Counted from the first letter of the stretch, positions 19,046-28,337 are shown. The stretch: DNA of 64,000 nucleotides from Maricaulis sp965228215 (GCA_965228215.1 OZ245800.1:1364001-1428000); one strand, 5' to 3'. Numbers and translations: made by a program. The notes: generated from the letters alone by a model not told the origin.

Positions 19046-19579
19046 CTAGCGGTTGTCGTCGTCTGACGAGTCGGCGTCATCACCGCTTTGCGGCTGCAGC
19101 ACCATGCGCACCCGGCCGCCGGTGGACTCATCGCCGAACTGGGAATCGCCCGTGGCCAGCTCGGTCACGAAACGGTCCGTGGTGATCGTGTTCTCGCCCT
19201 GGGTGATAACGACATCGCCGGTCAGGGTGATGGTTTCCTCGGCCATCAGATAGAGGCCGCGATCACCGCGGGCACGCTGGGTCGGTGTTTCGTAATAGAC
19301 ATTGGCGACCGCAACGATGCGATCGATATCACCCCAGCCCTCACCGCCGGCCACGCCGGTGTAATAGACTTCCAGGCGGTCGGCGCGCAGGCTGGAATCC
19401 CCTTGCACGGCGTGCACATTACCTGTCCAGACAATGCGCTTTTCATTGTCGATGGCCTCGGCATTATCCGCCTCGATATCGATGGGCAGGCTGGAATCCC
19501 CGATCTGTGCCAGGGCCGTCGCAGACCCGAACAGCAAAAGGCCCAGAAGAGTGGTCAGGCTGACCAGGATTCGCGTCAT
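19046..19579 (-). CDS. lptA: LPS transport periplasmic protein LptA
   Basis: LptA forms the beta-jellyroll bridge carrying LPS across the periplasm. The 177-residue protein has a signal peptide (about residues 1-24, ending ATALAQ), followed by the OstA-like segments LPIDIEADNAEAIDNEKRIV and GNVHAVQGDSSLRADRLEVYY. The C-terminal tail is acidic and Ser/Asp-rich. Its start overlaps the lptC stop by four bases, so the two are probably translationally coupled. This fits the order lptC-lptA-lptB. Confidence 0.92.
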   Translation of the reverse strand: MTRILVSLTTLLGLLLFGSATALAQIGDSSLPIDIEADNAEAIDNEKRIVWTGNVHAVQGDSSLRADRLEVYYTGVAGGEGWGDIDRIVAVANVYYETPTQRARGDRGLYLMAEETITLTGDVVITQGENTITTDRFVTELATGDSQFGDESTGGRVRMVLQPQSGDDADSSDDDNR

Positions 19580-20274
19580 TGATCGTCTCCAGTAGACGGG
19601 GGCTGCGTGCGGGCCTGTGACAGGCGCGCGCGGACATTCCCGTCGAATATCACACGATTGCCGCCTTCGTGAATTTCATAACTGTCAGCGCGGATGGTTC
19701 CGGCCGGACCGATACCCTCGACAGGCATGTTCCCGGTTACGCGCTCCTCGTTGAGATAGATGCGCGCATGCTGGGATGCGAAACTATAACCGGTGTCCGT
19801 CGAGAAATTCACGTCGGTGAAAAGATCCAGCACCCGGTTGATGGCGTCATAGGTGCCGGTTTCCGCCAGAACGCTTGTCAGCTCATTGCCTTCATTGATG
19901 AAGTCATAGTCCAGGCGTGGGGCTTCGAGCGATGTGACACCCGTCGGATCATTGCGCCGGCGTACGGCGACATCAGCCGTTACCGCATAGGGCGTGAGAT
20001 TTTCATCCCGGCCGGTGAAGCGCGGATTGATCATCCGGACATCCTCACTGAGGACTTCCGGGGCCGAGTCTGCATCGCCGGTATTGCCCGCGATCAATTG
20101 CACCGTCAGCAGGACGAGAATGGCGGCGATCGCGGCCATGAATCCGAAACGCATGAAGCGGACAAACGCCGTGCGGCGCCGCGCGGCGCTCAGGGTCAGC
20201 GCACGCCGGGGCTCCCAGCGACCATGATGGGTCGGCTGCAGGGCATCCAGTCCGGAGGTGGCATACGCAGTCAT
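19576..20274 (-). CDS. lptC: LPS export system protein LptC
   Basis: LptC is a bitopic inner-membrane protein that receives LPS from LptBFG and passes it to LptA. The 232-residue protein has a basic cytoplasmic N terminus and one transmembrane helix at about residues 43-62 (FGFMAAIAAILVLLTVQLIAG). A periplasmic LptC/YrbK jellyroll domain follows, containing NPRFTGRDENLTPYAVTADVA. It is somewhat longer than the E. coli protein (191 aa), mainly in the N-terminal cytoplasmic part. It begins the lptC-lptA-lptB group. Confidence 0.9.
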   Translation of the reverse strand: MTAYATSGLDALQPTHHGRWEPRRALTLSAARRRTAFVRFMRFGFMAAIAAILVLLTVQLIAGNTGDADSAPEVLSEDVRMINPRFTGRDENLTPYAVTADVAVRRRNDPTGVTSLEAPRLDYDFINEGNELTSVLAETGTYDAINRVLDLFTDVNFSTDTGYSFASQHARIYLNEERVTGNMPVEGIGPAGTIRADSYEIHEGGNRVIFDGNVRARLSQARTQPPSTGDDQ

Positions 20275-20379
20275 GACTCTTCGCCGTCAACAAGTCGTCG
20301 GGTTCGACGGGGCGGCACGCTCAGGCCGCCATCGATCGCACAAAGACAGTCTTTGTCGGCCTTTTCAAGGCAGATGCGT

Positions 20380-20994
20380 TCAGGAATGCGCAAAAATGTC
20401 GGTTTCCGGCCAGCCGGCGAGATCAAGCCGGGCACGTGTGGGCAGGAAGTCGAAACAGGCCTGCGCCATTTCCATGCGGCCCTCGCGTTCCAGCATCGCG
20501 GTGAGGCGTTCGCGCAGGGCATGCAGGTGCAGCACATCGGAGGCGGCATAGTTGAGCTGGGCGTCGCTGAGCGTCTCCGCGCCCCAGTCCGAGCTCTGCT
20601 GCTGCTTGTTCATGTCCACCCCGATCAATTCCCGGGTCACATCCTTGAGGCCGTGACGGTCGGTATAGGTCCGGCAGAGCTTGGAGGCGATCTTGGTGCA
20701 GAAAACCGGGCTCAACTCGACACCGAGATACTTCATCACCATGGCCACGTCGAAACGGGCGAAATGGAAGATTTTCAGCACGTCCCGCGAGGAGAGCAGC
20801 GCCTTGAGGTTCGGGCAGTCATAGCTGGACCGGTCCAGCTGCACGACATGGGCATTGCCGTCGCCGGAAGAGAGCTGCACGACGCACAGCGGATCACGCG
20901 TCAGCGACAGGCCGAGGGTTTCGGTGTCGACGGCGACGACCGGACCCAGATCTACGTCCGATGGCAGGTCGCCCTTGTGATAGTGAACAGTCAT
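20380..20994 (-). CDS. rnd: Ribonuclease D, short form
   Basis: RNase D is a 3'-5' exonuclease that trims tRNA precursors and other small RNAs. The 204-residue protein contains the DEDD exonuclease core: VAVDTETLGL (first Asp and Glu), FHFARFDVAMV (second Asp region) and LNYAASDVLHL (Tyr and last Asp). It lacks the HRDC domains found in the roughly 375-residue E. coli enzyme, as other alphaproteobacterial versions do. I chose the ATG at 20994, with GAGGA at suitable spacing; another ATG at 21003 is too close to that site. It lies upstream of lptC on the same strand, a common order in this class. Confidence 0.9.
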   Translation of the reverse strand: MTVHYHKGDLPSDVDLGPVVAVDTETLGLSLTRDPLCVVQLSSGDGNAHVVQLDRSSYDCPNLKALLSSRDVLKIFHFARFDVAMVMKYLGVELSPVFCTKIASKLCRTYTDRHGLKDVTRELIGVDMNKQQQSSDWGAETLSDAQLNYAASDVLHLHALRERLTAMLEREGRMEMAQACFDFLPTRARLDLAGWPETDIFAHS

Positions 20995-21026
20995 GTCGTG
21001 CATTTCCTCGCTGGTATGGGAGCGTC

Positions 21027-22283
21027 CTAGCGGTCAAGCGCGAGGCGCGCAACGTGCCTGCGCTTTCGCTCCAGCGATTGCCAGTCATCCCGGCTGAGAT
21101 AGATCGGCGGTGAAGCCTCGGCTGTGGGGCGGGAGTCGATATAGCGATCGAGCAAGTCCGTCACCGTGCGGCCGTCGCGCGTATCCAGCCAGGCTGCGCG
21201 GCGTTCGGCGGTATTTTCAAGCGCCGCGTCGATGGTCTCCGACGTGAGGCGTTCCCCGACCAGTCCGCCTTGTGATTGCGTGTCCAGCATGCGGTCCAGC
21301 AACGCCTCGCCGACATGCGGCAGGTAGTGGGCAGGCTCGTAGAAGGTCGGATGAGCGCCGGTTGCGGTTTCAGCCGGAGCCGGCCGGACCGAGAAAGCGC
21401 GGAAGCCGGAGAAATCCCACAATTGCGCAGTGCCGCCATCGAGGCAGGCATCGGCGGCAGGACGATCGGCGTAGCGGGCGAAGACGCCGGTCAGGCGACG
21501 CTGGAGCGCGGCGTAGTCCTCGCCCCGCCCCGACCGGAATTGCGCCTCCTCGCGCCAGGCATGCAGCGGGTGGAAAAACCCGACCACCTGGACGCCGCGC
21601 GCCGTCAGCGCATCGACGGCGGAGTCGAGATAATCGATCCGGGCTTCGTCGAAATTATAGCTCATGTAGAAACGGTAGGCGCCGGTCGTGCCCCGCTCAT
21701 AGCGTTCGCGCTGCCAGCCGGCATCATAGCTGTCGGCCCACGGAACGGGCGGGGTTTCGCCAGTGACATTGTCTGTGAGCATGCGGACCGAGGAGCGGAA
21801 TGTATTGGGCGAAAGCGCCACCCGGGCAAAGGCGAAGTCGCGGCGGCCATCGGTCAGGGCTGACAGCCAGTAGGTCGCCTTGGTCTTGGAATGCGTGCCG
21901 AACTCGTCGAGATCGAGGCCCAGCACCACGCAGCGAAGTTCCGGATTGCGACCGGCCAGCATCATCGCCTGGGCCAGTTCAAAAATGTTGGTCCCGCGCA
22001 TGCCGGCATTGAACATTCCGCCCGGCCAGTTCTCGGGCTGGCGCGGGAAACCGTCCACGGTGCGCGACGATCCGAGCAGGATGGAACGATCGCCGCCGCG
22101 GGCCAGGCGGTCGGCAACATGCACCCGGCCGCCATCATCCAGCAGGCGGGTATCGCGCGCGGTCAGGCCGGGCAGGCCCGGCGCACCGGTCGTGGCATAG
22201 GGATCGACCAGCAGGTTGAAACCCGCAAAGGCCAGCATGATGCCCGCCAGGGTGATCAGGAATATGCGTGTGTAGCGCTGCAT
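21027..22283 (-). CDS. Membrane-anchored SGNH-like protein of unknown function
   Basis: The 418-residue protein has an N-terminal transmembrane helix (about residues 5-25). Its extracytoplasmic part begins with SILLGSSRTVDGF, where GSS (residues 71-73) resembles the nucleophile block of SGNH hydrolases. A late motif, FYEPAHYLPHVGEALLDRM, places Asp/His-type residues as in AlgJ/AlgX-like acyltransferases. These hints suggest an envelope-facing polysaccharide esterase or acyltransferase, but I do not recognise a named family. I chose the ATG at 22283; the frame is open to 22622, but that part is arginine-rich out-of-family sequence covering the neighbouring acetyltransferase gene. Confidence 0.72.
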   Translation of the reverse strand: MQRYTRIFLITLAGIMLAFAGFNLLVDPYATTGAPGLPGLTARDTRLLDDGGRVHVADRLARGGDRSILLGSSRTVDGFPRQPENWPGGMFNAGMRGTNIFELAQAMMLAGRNPELRCVVLGLDLDEFGTHSKTKATYWLSALTDGRRDFAFARVALSPNTFRSSVRMLTDNVTGETPPVPWADSYDAGWQRERYERGTTGAYRFYMSYNFDEARIDYLDSAVDALTARGVQVVGFFHPLHAWREEAQFRSGRGEDYAALQRRLTGVFARYADRPAADACLDGGTAQLWDFSGFRAFSVRPAPAETATGAHPTFYEPAHYLPHVGEALLDRMLDTQSQGGLVGERLTSETIDAALENTAERRAAWLDTRDGRTVTDLLDRYIDSRPTAEASPPIYLSRDDWQSLERKRRHVARLALDR

Positions 22284-22368
22284 GCCCGTCCGCAGTGTGG
22301 TCCCCGTCGTGTGGTCCGGGGTTTGTCGGAACGCTATCGACCCGCCCCGGACAGGTAAAGCCGTGAAT

Positions 22369-22908
22369 TCAGGGTGTCTGTCGCCGCCTTCGCCGGAAAA
22401 TACGGACCGGGTTTTCTCCGAGCTGTCCCGTTTCCGCCGGCCTGTAGCCCAGCTTGTCGGCGACGCGCTGCGATGCCGGATTATCGTCCGAGATGATGCA
22501 GCAGGTCTCCTCCTGGTCCAGCGAACGGTCTGACCAGTCGAGCACGGCTTGCATCGCCTCCGTCGCCAGGCCCTGTCCATGGGCCTCGCCGCGCAGCGCC
22601 CAGCCCGTTTCCGGCGTATCACCCAGCGCGGGCGTCATGTCGCGCTTGAAATCCGCCAGGCCGGCCTCGCCCAGGAAACACCCGCTCTGCCGGTCGCAGA
22701 TCGCCCAATAGCCGTAGCCCAGCACTGACCACATGCCCGCATAGCGCAGCAGACGGGTCCAGATCGCATCGCGCGGGAAGGCCGTTCCTCCGATGAAGGC
22801 GGTCACGGCCGGGTCGGTCCACAGCGCGACGCAATCCTCGAAATCCGAGGCCCGGTGGGCGCGCAGGCAGAGCCGGTCTGTCAGGATGTCCGGAGCGGTT
22901 GCAGTCAT
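22369..22908 (-). CDS. GNAT-family N-acetyltransferase (RimJ/RimL type)
   Basis: The 179-residue protein has the layout of ribosomal-protein or amino-acid acetyltransferases of the RimJ/RimL group. An N-terminal LTDRLCLRAHRASDFEDCVALW is followed by GYWAICDRQSGCFLGEAGL, a central ETGWALRGEAHGQGLATEAM with the acetyl-CoA-binding pattern, and a C-terminal DNPASQRVADKLGYR. The substrate is unknown. It ends 85 bases upstream of the SGNH-like gene, same strand, and is divergent from the thioesterase. Confidence 0.85.
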   Translation of the reverse strand: MTATAPDILTDRLCLRAHRASDFEDCVALWTDPAVTAFIGGTAFPRDAIWTRLLRYAGMWSVLGYGYWAICDRQSGCFLGEAGLADFKRDMTPALGDTPETGWALRGEAHGQGLATEAMQAVLDWSDRSLDQEETCCIISDDNPASQRVADKLGYRPAETGQLGENPVRIFRRRRRQTP

Positions 22909-23014
22909 GCCGCGACCATGGCGCGATCAGCACGTCCTGCCCAGCAATTAATCTTCCGGTCTTGATCTGCCCAAGAGCGGTGTCTTTCTGCGGCCCGGCC
23001 ACTAGATTGCAGAC

Positions 23015-23449
23015 ATGAGCAGCAAGCCGACACCGCCGAGCCGCGACGCGTTCGCCTTTTTTCATCCGCTGCGCGTGCGCTGGGGCGAGACCGATCCGCA
23101 GGGCATCGTCTTCAATCCGAATTATCTGGTCTATGCCGATGTGGCGCTGACCGAGTTCTGGCGCAATGCCGGGATCGATTACGTGAACATGGCCAGCCAG
23201 CTTGGTGTCGATACTTTCATGGTCAACGCCAATGCCGATTATTTCGGCTCGGCCGCCTTTGATGACGAACTGGATATCGGCCTGCGCGTCGATCGTCTCG
23301 GCCGTTCTAGCATGGTCTACCAGTTCTGCGTCTTCCGCGGCGAGGAGAGCCTGGTCGCCGGCACGCTGACTTATGTCTTCGCGACCGTGGGCGCCGACCG
23401 TAAACCGGTTGCCATTCCGGACCAGGTGCGCGCCCTGCTGGAGGGGTGA
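23015..23449 (+). CDS. Acyl-CoA thioesterase (hot-dog fold, YbgC/FadM-like)
   Basis: This is a 144-residue 4-hydroxybenzoyl-CoA-thioesterase-type protein that probably hydrolyses acyl-CoA in the cytoplasm. The active-site region RVRWGETDPQGIVFNPNYLVYADVA contains the catalytic aspartate (Asp in TDPQG) and the NPNYL helix start typical of the YbgC subfamily. The second half has the beta-strands of the hot-dog fold (MVYQFCVFRGEESLVAGTLTYVF). It is divergent from the GNAT gene and followed 49 bases on by a DUF998 membrane protein. Confidence 0.88.
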   Translation: MSSKPTPPSRDAFAFFHPLRVRWGETDPQGIVFNPNYLVYADVALTEFWRNAGIDYVNMASQLGVDTFMVNANADYFGSAAFDDELDIGLRVDRLGRSSMVYQFCVFRGEESLVAGTLTYVFATVGADRKPVAIPDQVRALLEG

Positions 23450-23498
23450 CAAACCCACGTCTTCCGGTTGTTATGTCGTCGTTTCCCGGGAGGCGTGT

Positions 23499-24128
23499 AT
23501 GCGTACAGATCGCTGGTTAGTGGCCCTGCCCATCGCGAGCTATCTCTGGCTCTTCATGACCGTGCTGATCGCCGGCGTCCTTCATCCCGGCTACAGCCAT
23601 GTCAGCCAGTTCATGAGCGAACTCGGAGCGCAAGGCGCGCCCGGCGGCTGGATGGTCAATTATCTCGGCTTCCTTCCGACGGAAATCCTGTTCCTGGCAT
23701 TTGTCGGACTGGCTTTCAGACGAGCGGGGCGAGACGCGGTGACGCGCGTGGGCCTGGCCCTGCTCGGTCTCTACGCCGTGAGCCTGATTATCGCCTCCTT
23801 CTATCCGTGTGATGCCGGATGCCGTCCGGACGATCCCACCTTCAGCCATATGGTCCATATCGCCAGCGGGCTGGGCGCCTATCTTTTCTGTATCGCGGGT
23901 GTGCTGGTGCTGGCTGTGGGATGTCGCCGCCGGAATGGCAATGTGCTCACCGTGCTGGGCGTTCTCGCTGGAGCCTTTGCGCTGTTCTGTTTTGTACAGA
24001 TCACACCCGATAATCCGCACGTTGGCCTGTACCAGCGCGGTCTGGAAACCACGCTCTATGCCTGGTGCATCGCGTTTGCTGTTCGGCTCGGCGCGGCGGC
24101 TCAGAGGGCGGACGGACCAAGCGCATAG
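23499..24128 (+). CDS. DUF998-family integral membrane protein
   Basis: The 209-residue protein has six hydrophobic segments, a short N terminus and the segment SHVSQFMSELGAQGAPGGWMVN, which matches the DUF998 family. A paired-cysteine loop FYPCDAGCRPDDP (around residue 106) faces outside by the expected topology and may be disulfide-bonded. The function of the family is unknown. The start at 23499 is supported by GGGAGG at 23488-23493, and the frame upstream overlaps the thioesterase and is out of family. Confidence 0.82.
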   Translation: MRTDRWLVALPIASYLWLFMTVLIAGVLHPGYSHVSQFMSELGAQGAPGGWMVNYLGFLPTEILFLAFVGLAFRRAGRDAVTRVGLALLGLYAVSLIIASFYPCDAGCRPDDPTFSHMVHIASGLGAYLFCIAGVLVLAVGCRRRNGNVLTVLGVLAGAFALFCFVQITPDNPHVGLYQRGLETTLYAWCIAFAVRLGAAAQRADGPSA

Positions 24129-24172
24129 GCGCTGACCGTGCGGTCGCATTCAAATCGTCGATGTCGAGAGAA

Positions 24173-24259
<87 letters not shown>

Positions 24260-24274
24260 AGGTGAGGAGGGGGC

Positions 24275-24303
24275 TAGGTAAAGAAGCTGCGGGGCGCTGT
24301 CAA
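24275..24303 (-). promoter_or_regulatory. Promoter of tRNA-Leu
   Basis: On the minus strand a perfect TTGACA (24303-24298) is followed 17 bases later by TACCTA (24280-24275), and the mature tRNA begins 15 bases beyond. The -35 is ideal and the -10 is weak. Confidence 0.55.
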
Positions 24304-24425
24304 CGGCGGGGTGCGGGAGAGCTGCAGCTTGTGCGCTCACCCGCTCCCAGGCGCATCGCCGCATGGACAATCGGCGCGATTTTTGATCTATCCGGCTGGA
24401 ACCGAATATCCGAGGGACGATTCCC

Positions 24426-25394
24426 ATGCTTCGTGACGAAATCATCACCGTCTTCGGCGGCTCCGGCTTTGTCGGCCGCCATGTCGTGCGCGCCCTGGCC
24501 AAGGCCGGCTACCGGGTCCGCGTCGCGACCCGCCGTCCGCACCTGGCGCAGGATTTGCGCGTCATGGGCGTGGTCGGGCAGGTGCAATTGGTCCAGGCCA
24601 ATATCCGCGTCGAAGCCTCGGTGGAGCGCGCGCTGGATGGTGCCCACGGTGTGGTCAATCTGGTCGGCGTGCTCAGCGAGAGCGGTCGCCAGTCCTTCTC
24701 CCGCCTGCACTCGGCCGGCGCCAAGATCATCGCCCAGCTGGCTGCAGCCCGCGGTATCGAGCGCATGGTCCAGGTCTCGTCGATCGGCGCGTCTGCGGAC
24801 AGCGAGTCGCGCTATGCCCGTTCCAAGGCGGAAGGCGAAGCCCATGTGAAAGCGGCCCTGCCGGGCGCCACCATCCTGCGCCCCTCCATCGTGTTCGGTA
24901 CGGATGACGGTTTCTTCAACCGGTTTGCGGGCATGGCGCGTTTTGCGCCGGCCCTGCCGCTCTTCGGTGGCGGCAAGTCGCGCTTCCAGCCGGTTTTCGC
25001 CGGTGATGTCGCGAAGGCGGTCCTGGCCTCTTTGGAATCCTCCGAGGCCTGGGGCGAGACCTATGAGCTTGGCGGTTCCGGCGTGTACACGTTCGAGGAG
25101 CTGATGCGCTTCATCCTCGAGACGATCGACCGCCCGCGCTTCCTGGTTCCGCTGCCCTGGGCAGCCGGCACCGTGATTGCGACGCTGGCCGAGCTGGTGT
25201 CCACGATCCTGCCTTTCATCGAGCCGATGCTGACCAATGACCAGCTCAAACAGCTCAAGAAGGACAATGTCGTCTCCGAAGGCGCCAAGGGCCTGGCGGA
25301 TCTGGGTATCGAGCCCGACACGGTCGATGCCATCGTGCCGGCCTATCTGGAACGCTATCGCCGCTACGGCCAGTTCCACGAACGCCGCGCCTGA
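24426..25394 (+). CDS. NDUFA9-like NAD(P)-binding protein (complex I accessory family)
   Basis: The 322-residue atypical short-chain dehydrogenase has the Rossmann loop ITVFGGSGFVGRHVVRALAKAGY (residues 7-29) and then RRPHLAQ and VNLVGVL. The pattern YARSKAEGE supplies the Tyr/Lys-like position of the SDR fold. This arrangement is that of the complex I NDUFA9 subunit family found in alphaproteobacteria. It may bind NADPH and associate with complex I or act as an epimerase-like protein. A start at 24426 is well placed. It is a single gene ending at a terminator. Confidence 0.85.
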   Translation: MLRDEIITVFGGSGFVGRHVVRALAKAGYRVRVATRRPHLAQDLRVMGVVGQVQLVQANIRVEASVERALDGAHGVVNLVGVLSESGRQSFSRLHSAGAKIIAQLAAARGIERMVQVSSIGASADSESRYARSKAEGEAHVKAALPGATILRPSIVFGTDDGFFNRFAGMARFAPALPLFGGGKSRFQPVFAGDVAKAVLASLESSEAWGETYELGGSGVYTFEELMRFILETIDRPRFLVPLPWAAGTVIATLAELVSTILPFIEPMLTNDQLKQLKKDNVVSEGAKGLADLGIEPDTVDAIVPAYLERYRRYGQFHERRA

Positions 25395-25417
25395 TCAGAT
25401 CGCATCCTGTTCTGCAG

Positions 25418-25449
25418 AAAAGGGCGGGGACGGAAGTCTTCGCCCTTTT
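25418..25449 (+). terminator. Terminator after the NDUFA9-like gene
   Basis: AAAAGGGCG (25418-25426) pairs with CGCCCTTTT (25441-25449) across a 14-base loop, with a T-rich tail. Confidence 0.7.
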
Positions 25450-25476
25450 GCTTTGCGCGGAGATGTTGCGTGAGGC

Positions 25477-26343
25477 CTAGCTCGCGGCTGACGGCTTGCG
25501 GCGTACGAGGGCGATGAGCACCCAGCCGGCGAGCATCACGGCGACGCCGCCATAACCCAGCAGGCCGTTCCAGGGCCAGACCGGGTTGGCGATGAAGAGA
25601 AGTCCCACGCCTGCCACTGCATTGACAGCACCATGCAGACCCGCGGCCGGGATCACACCGCCGCGTTCGCGGACCAGGCTGTGGAAGGGCGTGAGAAGCA
25701 CCGTGAAGGACAGCATCAGCCCGACGCCCGTCCAGCCCATGTCGCCGTAATTATGGCCCATCAGGATGATCGGTCCGTGCCAGGCGCCCCAGATGAGCCC
25801 GATCAGGATCGACATCGGCCAGAAACCCAGCCCGGCCAGGCGCGGTTGCAGCCAGCCTCGCCAGCCCAATTCCTCGCTGAGCAGCAGGAAGACCGTGTTG
25901 AAGGCGATACCGACGGGCACGCCGATCATGATCTGCAGGCGGGCGAGCTCCTCCGGCGACATCGGTGATTCCTGGCCGGTAGCCGCCAGCTGGGCAGCGA
26001 TCGTCGCGGCCGGGTCGCCGGCCTCCTGTCCGAACACATAGAGGGTCAGGGCGACGCTGGCGGCCGACAGGGCGATCGCGATGATCCAGGCCAGTACCGT
26101 CCAGAAAATGATAGCGCCCCAGCCGAAACCGCGCAGGCCGAGACTCGCCCAGAACCGGCCCTTGTCGAAAATCAGCGCGGTCACGACGGCGGCGATCGAC
26201 GGCCCCATCATGTAACCCATCAGCGAGGCGACGCTGTAGACCTGGCCGAGAGCGGCAAATCCGCCGGCCGCATGAATGGCCCAGGCGATGCCCCAGCTGA
26301 TCCCGAAGGCGAGGACGAGGAATACGGTGATGGCGCGCATCAT
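25477..26343 (-). CDS. CPBP-family intramembrane metalloprotease
   Basis: The 288-residue polytopic protein carries the CPBP (CaaX protease and bacteriocin-processing) motifs: the SEELGWRGWLQPR segment supplies the EExxxR core, and the histidines in WGAWHGPIILMGH and LHGAVNA form the later metal-binding elements. About eight hydrophobic segments are present. Such proteins cleave in the membrane and many have no known substrate. I chose the ATG at 26343, with GGGAG just before it; ATG at 26340 is equally possible and the frame continues upstream to 26376. It lies 65 bases downstream of nothing on its strand except uppP, which follows it. Confidence 0.85.
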   Translation of the reverse strand: MMRAITVFLVLAFGISWGIAWAIHAAGGFAALGQVYSVASLMGYMMGPSIAAVVTALIFDKGRFWASLGLRGFGWGAIIFWTVLAWIIAIALSAASVALTLYVFGQEAGDPAATIAAQLAATGQESPMSPEELARLQIMIGVPVGIAFNTVFLLLSEELGWRGWLQPRLAGLGFWPMSILIGLIWGAWHGPIILMGHNYGDMGWTGVGLMLSFTVLLTPFHSLVRERGGVIPAAGLHGAVNAVAGVGLLFIANPVWPWNGLLGYGGVAVMLAGWVLIALVRRKPSAAS

Positions 26344-26408
26344 GGCTCTCCCTTTAATTAGGGAAATTCCTAACATGATGACGGGTGTGCTGTAAAATTA
26401 TTTAGGGT

Positions 26409-27215
26409 TTAGCCTAAATAGATCAGCGCCAACAGACCCAGTCCGAGAGCGATCCGGTAGAGGACAAAGGGCATGAAACCGATCCTGTCGACCAGTCTCA
26501 TCAGGACCGCAATGGCCAGCCAGGCGGCGAAGAAGGAGAGGGCGGCCACGATCAGCCCGTCACCCAGATTGGCGGCCGCGGTCTCGGCGCGCGCCAGCTC
26601 GATGACCGATACCAGCGTGAAGGCGACAATCACCGGAATGGCCATGAGCATGGAGAAGCGTGCGCTCTCCTTGCGATTCAGGCCGAGGGCGCGGGCCGCC
26701 GTCATGGTGACGCCCGAGCGCGAGGCTCCCGGGATCAGGGCCAGCATCTGGGCCAGGCCGATCAGGAATGCGTCGCGATAGCCCATCGTCTCGGCGGTCT
26801 TTATCTGCGGGCCGTAGCGATCGGCGAGCCAGAGCGGCAGCGCGAAGACGAGCGTCGCGATGGCGATCACCAGGGGCGAACGAAGCGCGTCGACGAGATC
26901 GAAGACATAGAGCAGTCCGGCCAGGATAATGACCGGAGGCAGGGAGGCGGCCACCAGAAGGGCCAGTCGTCCGCCCGGTGTCATACGGCCCTGCAGCCAG
27001 GCCAGCTTGCCCAGAGCGACATCCCGGATGTCACGCCAGAAATAGACGAGCACGGCCAGAAGCGAGCCGGCGTGTGCCATGACGTCGATCAACGGCCCCT
27101 GATCCGCCGCGCCGAGAACATCGGGCGCGAGGATGAGATGGGCCGAGGACGAGATCGGCAGAAATTCCGTAATGCCTTGGACTATCGCCAGGATTACGAG
27201 ATGGAACACGCTCAT
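26409..27215 (-). CDS. uppP: Undecaprenyl-diphosphatase (bacitracin resistance protein)
   Basis: UppP dephosphorylates undecaprenyl pyrophosphate so that the lipid carrier can be reused in peptidoglycan and O-antigen synthesis. The 268-residue integral membrane protein has the two catalytic blocks ITEFLPISSSAHL and IPGASRSGVTMTAAR, with about eight transmembrane helices. I chose the ATG at 27215 (start MSVFHL); an ATG at 27236 adds seven residues with no homology. Its position near glycosyltransferases is loose and does not imply an operon. The gene is read leftward and is divergent from the cation efflux gene. Confidence 0.95.
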   Translation of the reverse strand: MSVFHLVILAIVQGITEFLPISSSAHLILAPDVLGAADQGPLIDVMAHAGSLLAVLVYFWRDIRDVALGKLAWLQGRMTPGGRLALLVAASLPPVIILAGLLYVFDLVDALRSPLVIAIATLVFALPLWLADRYGPQIKTAETMGYRDAFLIGLAQMLALIPGASRSGVTMTAARALGLNRKESARFSMLMAIPVIVAFTLVSVIELARAETAAANLGDGLIVAALSFFAAWLAIAVLMRLVDRIGFMPFVLYRIALGLGLLALIYLG

Positions 27216-27331
27216 GCGCTGCCCTTTCGACGGCATTGCGACGCATGATTATCGCTTTCGCCCGGCTTGGCCAATCCGAAGCGCATTGACCGCCCGGCGC
27301 AGTGCAACCTAAACCGGGTTCGAGGAGTGCC

Positions 27332-28306
27332 ATGCCACACGACCACATGACAGATCAGGGTGGGCCAGGCCGGTTGTCGGTCGAGGAGGCACGCCGGGTG
27401 ACCGGCCGGGTCACAGGCCTGTCTGTCGCGATTGCCACCATTCTCACCTTGACCAAGGCGATTGTCTGGTGGATGTCCGGATCGGTCGCCCTGCTGGCTT
27501 CGATGGCCGACAGCCTGCTCGACCTCACCGCGTCACTGACCGTGTTTTTCGCCGTGCGTTATGCCGCCTCTCCCGCTGATGAGGAGCATCGTTTCGGTCA
27601 TGGCAAGGCGGAGGCGATCGCCAGTATTCTCCAGGCCATTCTCGTGGCCGTTTCCGCGGCCCTTCTTCTGCGAGAGGGCGTGGACCACCTGCTCAACCCC
27701 TCCCGGATCGAGGCGTCCGGCTGGGCGCTGGGGGTAATGGGCCTGTCGATCCTGCTGACGACTGTCCTTCTGTTTGCCCAGTCGCACGCGCTGAAACAGA
27801 CCGGCTCGGTGGCGGTCGAGGGCGATCGAGCCCACTATTTCTCCGATCTCGGCGCCAATCTCGCAGTGATCGTGGCCATCGCCGGCTCGGCTTTCGGGGG
27901 CTGGCTGTGGCTCGATGCGGCGGCGGCGCTCGGCGTGGCGGCCTGGCTGGGCTGGACGGCGTGGGAAGTGGCCCAGGGCGCGATCAATCAATTGCTCGAC
28001 CGCGAATTGCCGGACGAGGAACGGGCCCGTATCCAGGCCATCGCCGAGGCGGATCCGCGCATTATCGACATCCACCAATTGCGGACCCGGGCGGCGGGAC
28101 CACTTGTACACATCCAGTTTCACCTTGCGCTCGACCCGCAACTCACCCTCAGCGAGGCGCATTCCATCCTGGTTGAGTGCGAGCGCAGGCTGATGGAGGC
28201 CTATCCGGCTGCTGATATCCTGATCCATGCTGATCCGCATGGTGTGGCCGAACCGCACGGAACCCCTTTCTTCCAGGGCGAGGATGGGGCAAGCAATGCA
28301 TCTTAG
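27332..28306 (+). CDS. Cation diffusion facilitator transporter (FieF/CDF type)
   Basis: The 324-residue protein has six transmembrane segments and the metal-binding sites of CDF exporters: SMADSLLDLTAS (Asp pair) in helix II, the RFGHGKAEAIAS loop, and GDRAHYFSDLGANLAV (His-x3-Asp) in helix V. The C-terminal cytoplasmic domain is present (residues from about 215 on), with HQLRTRAAGPLVHIQFHL. It likely exports Fe, Zn, Co or Mn using proton exchange. GAGGAG before the ATG at 27332 fixes the start. It is divergent from uppP and followed by a GST gene. Confidence 0.9.
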   Translation: MPHDHMTDQGGPGRLSVEEARRVTGRVTGLSVAIATILTLTKAIVWWMSGSVALLASMADSLLDLTASLTVFFAVRYAASPADEEHRFGHGKAEAIASILQAILVAVSAALLLREGVDHLLNPSRIEASGWALGVMGLSILLTTVLLFAQSHALKQTGSVAVEGDRAHYFSDLGANLAVIVAIAGSAFGGWLWLDAAAALGVAAWLGWTAWEVAQGAINQLLDRELPDEERARIQAIAEADPRIIDIHQLRTRAAGPLVHIQFHLALDPQLTLSEAHSILVECERRLMEAYPAADILIHADPHGVAEPHGTPFFQGEDGASNAS

Positions 28307-28337
28307 TCCTGCCGCAAAACCGATCTAACCTCCCTCA

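Noticed and set aside
22284..22622. A 113-codon extension of the SGNH-like protein.
   Set aside because: It is arginine-rich, overlaps the acetyltransferase gene and precedes a good membrane-anchor start at 22283.
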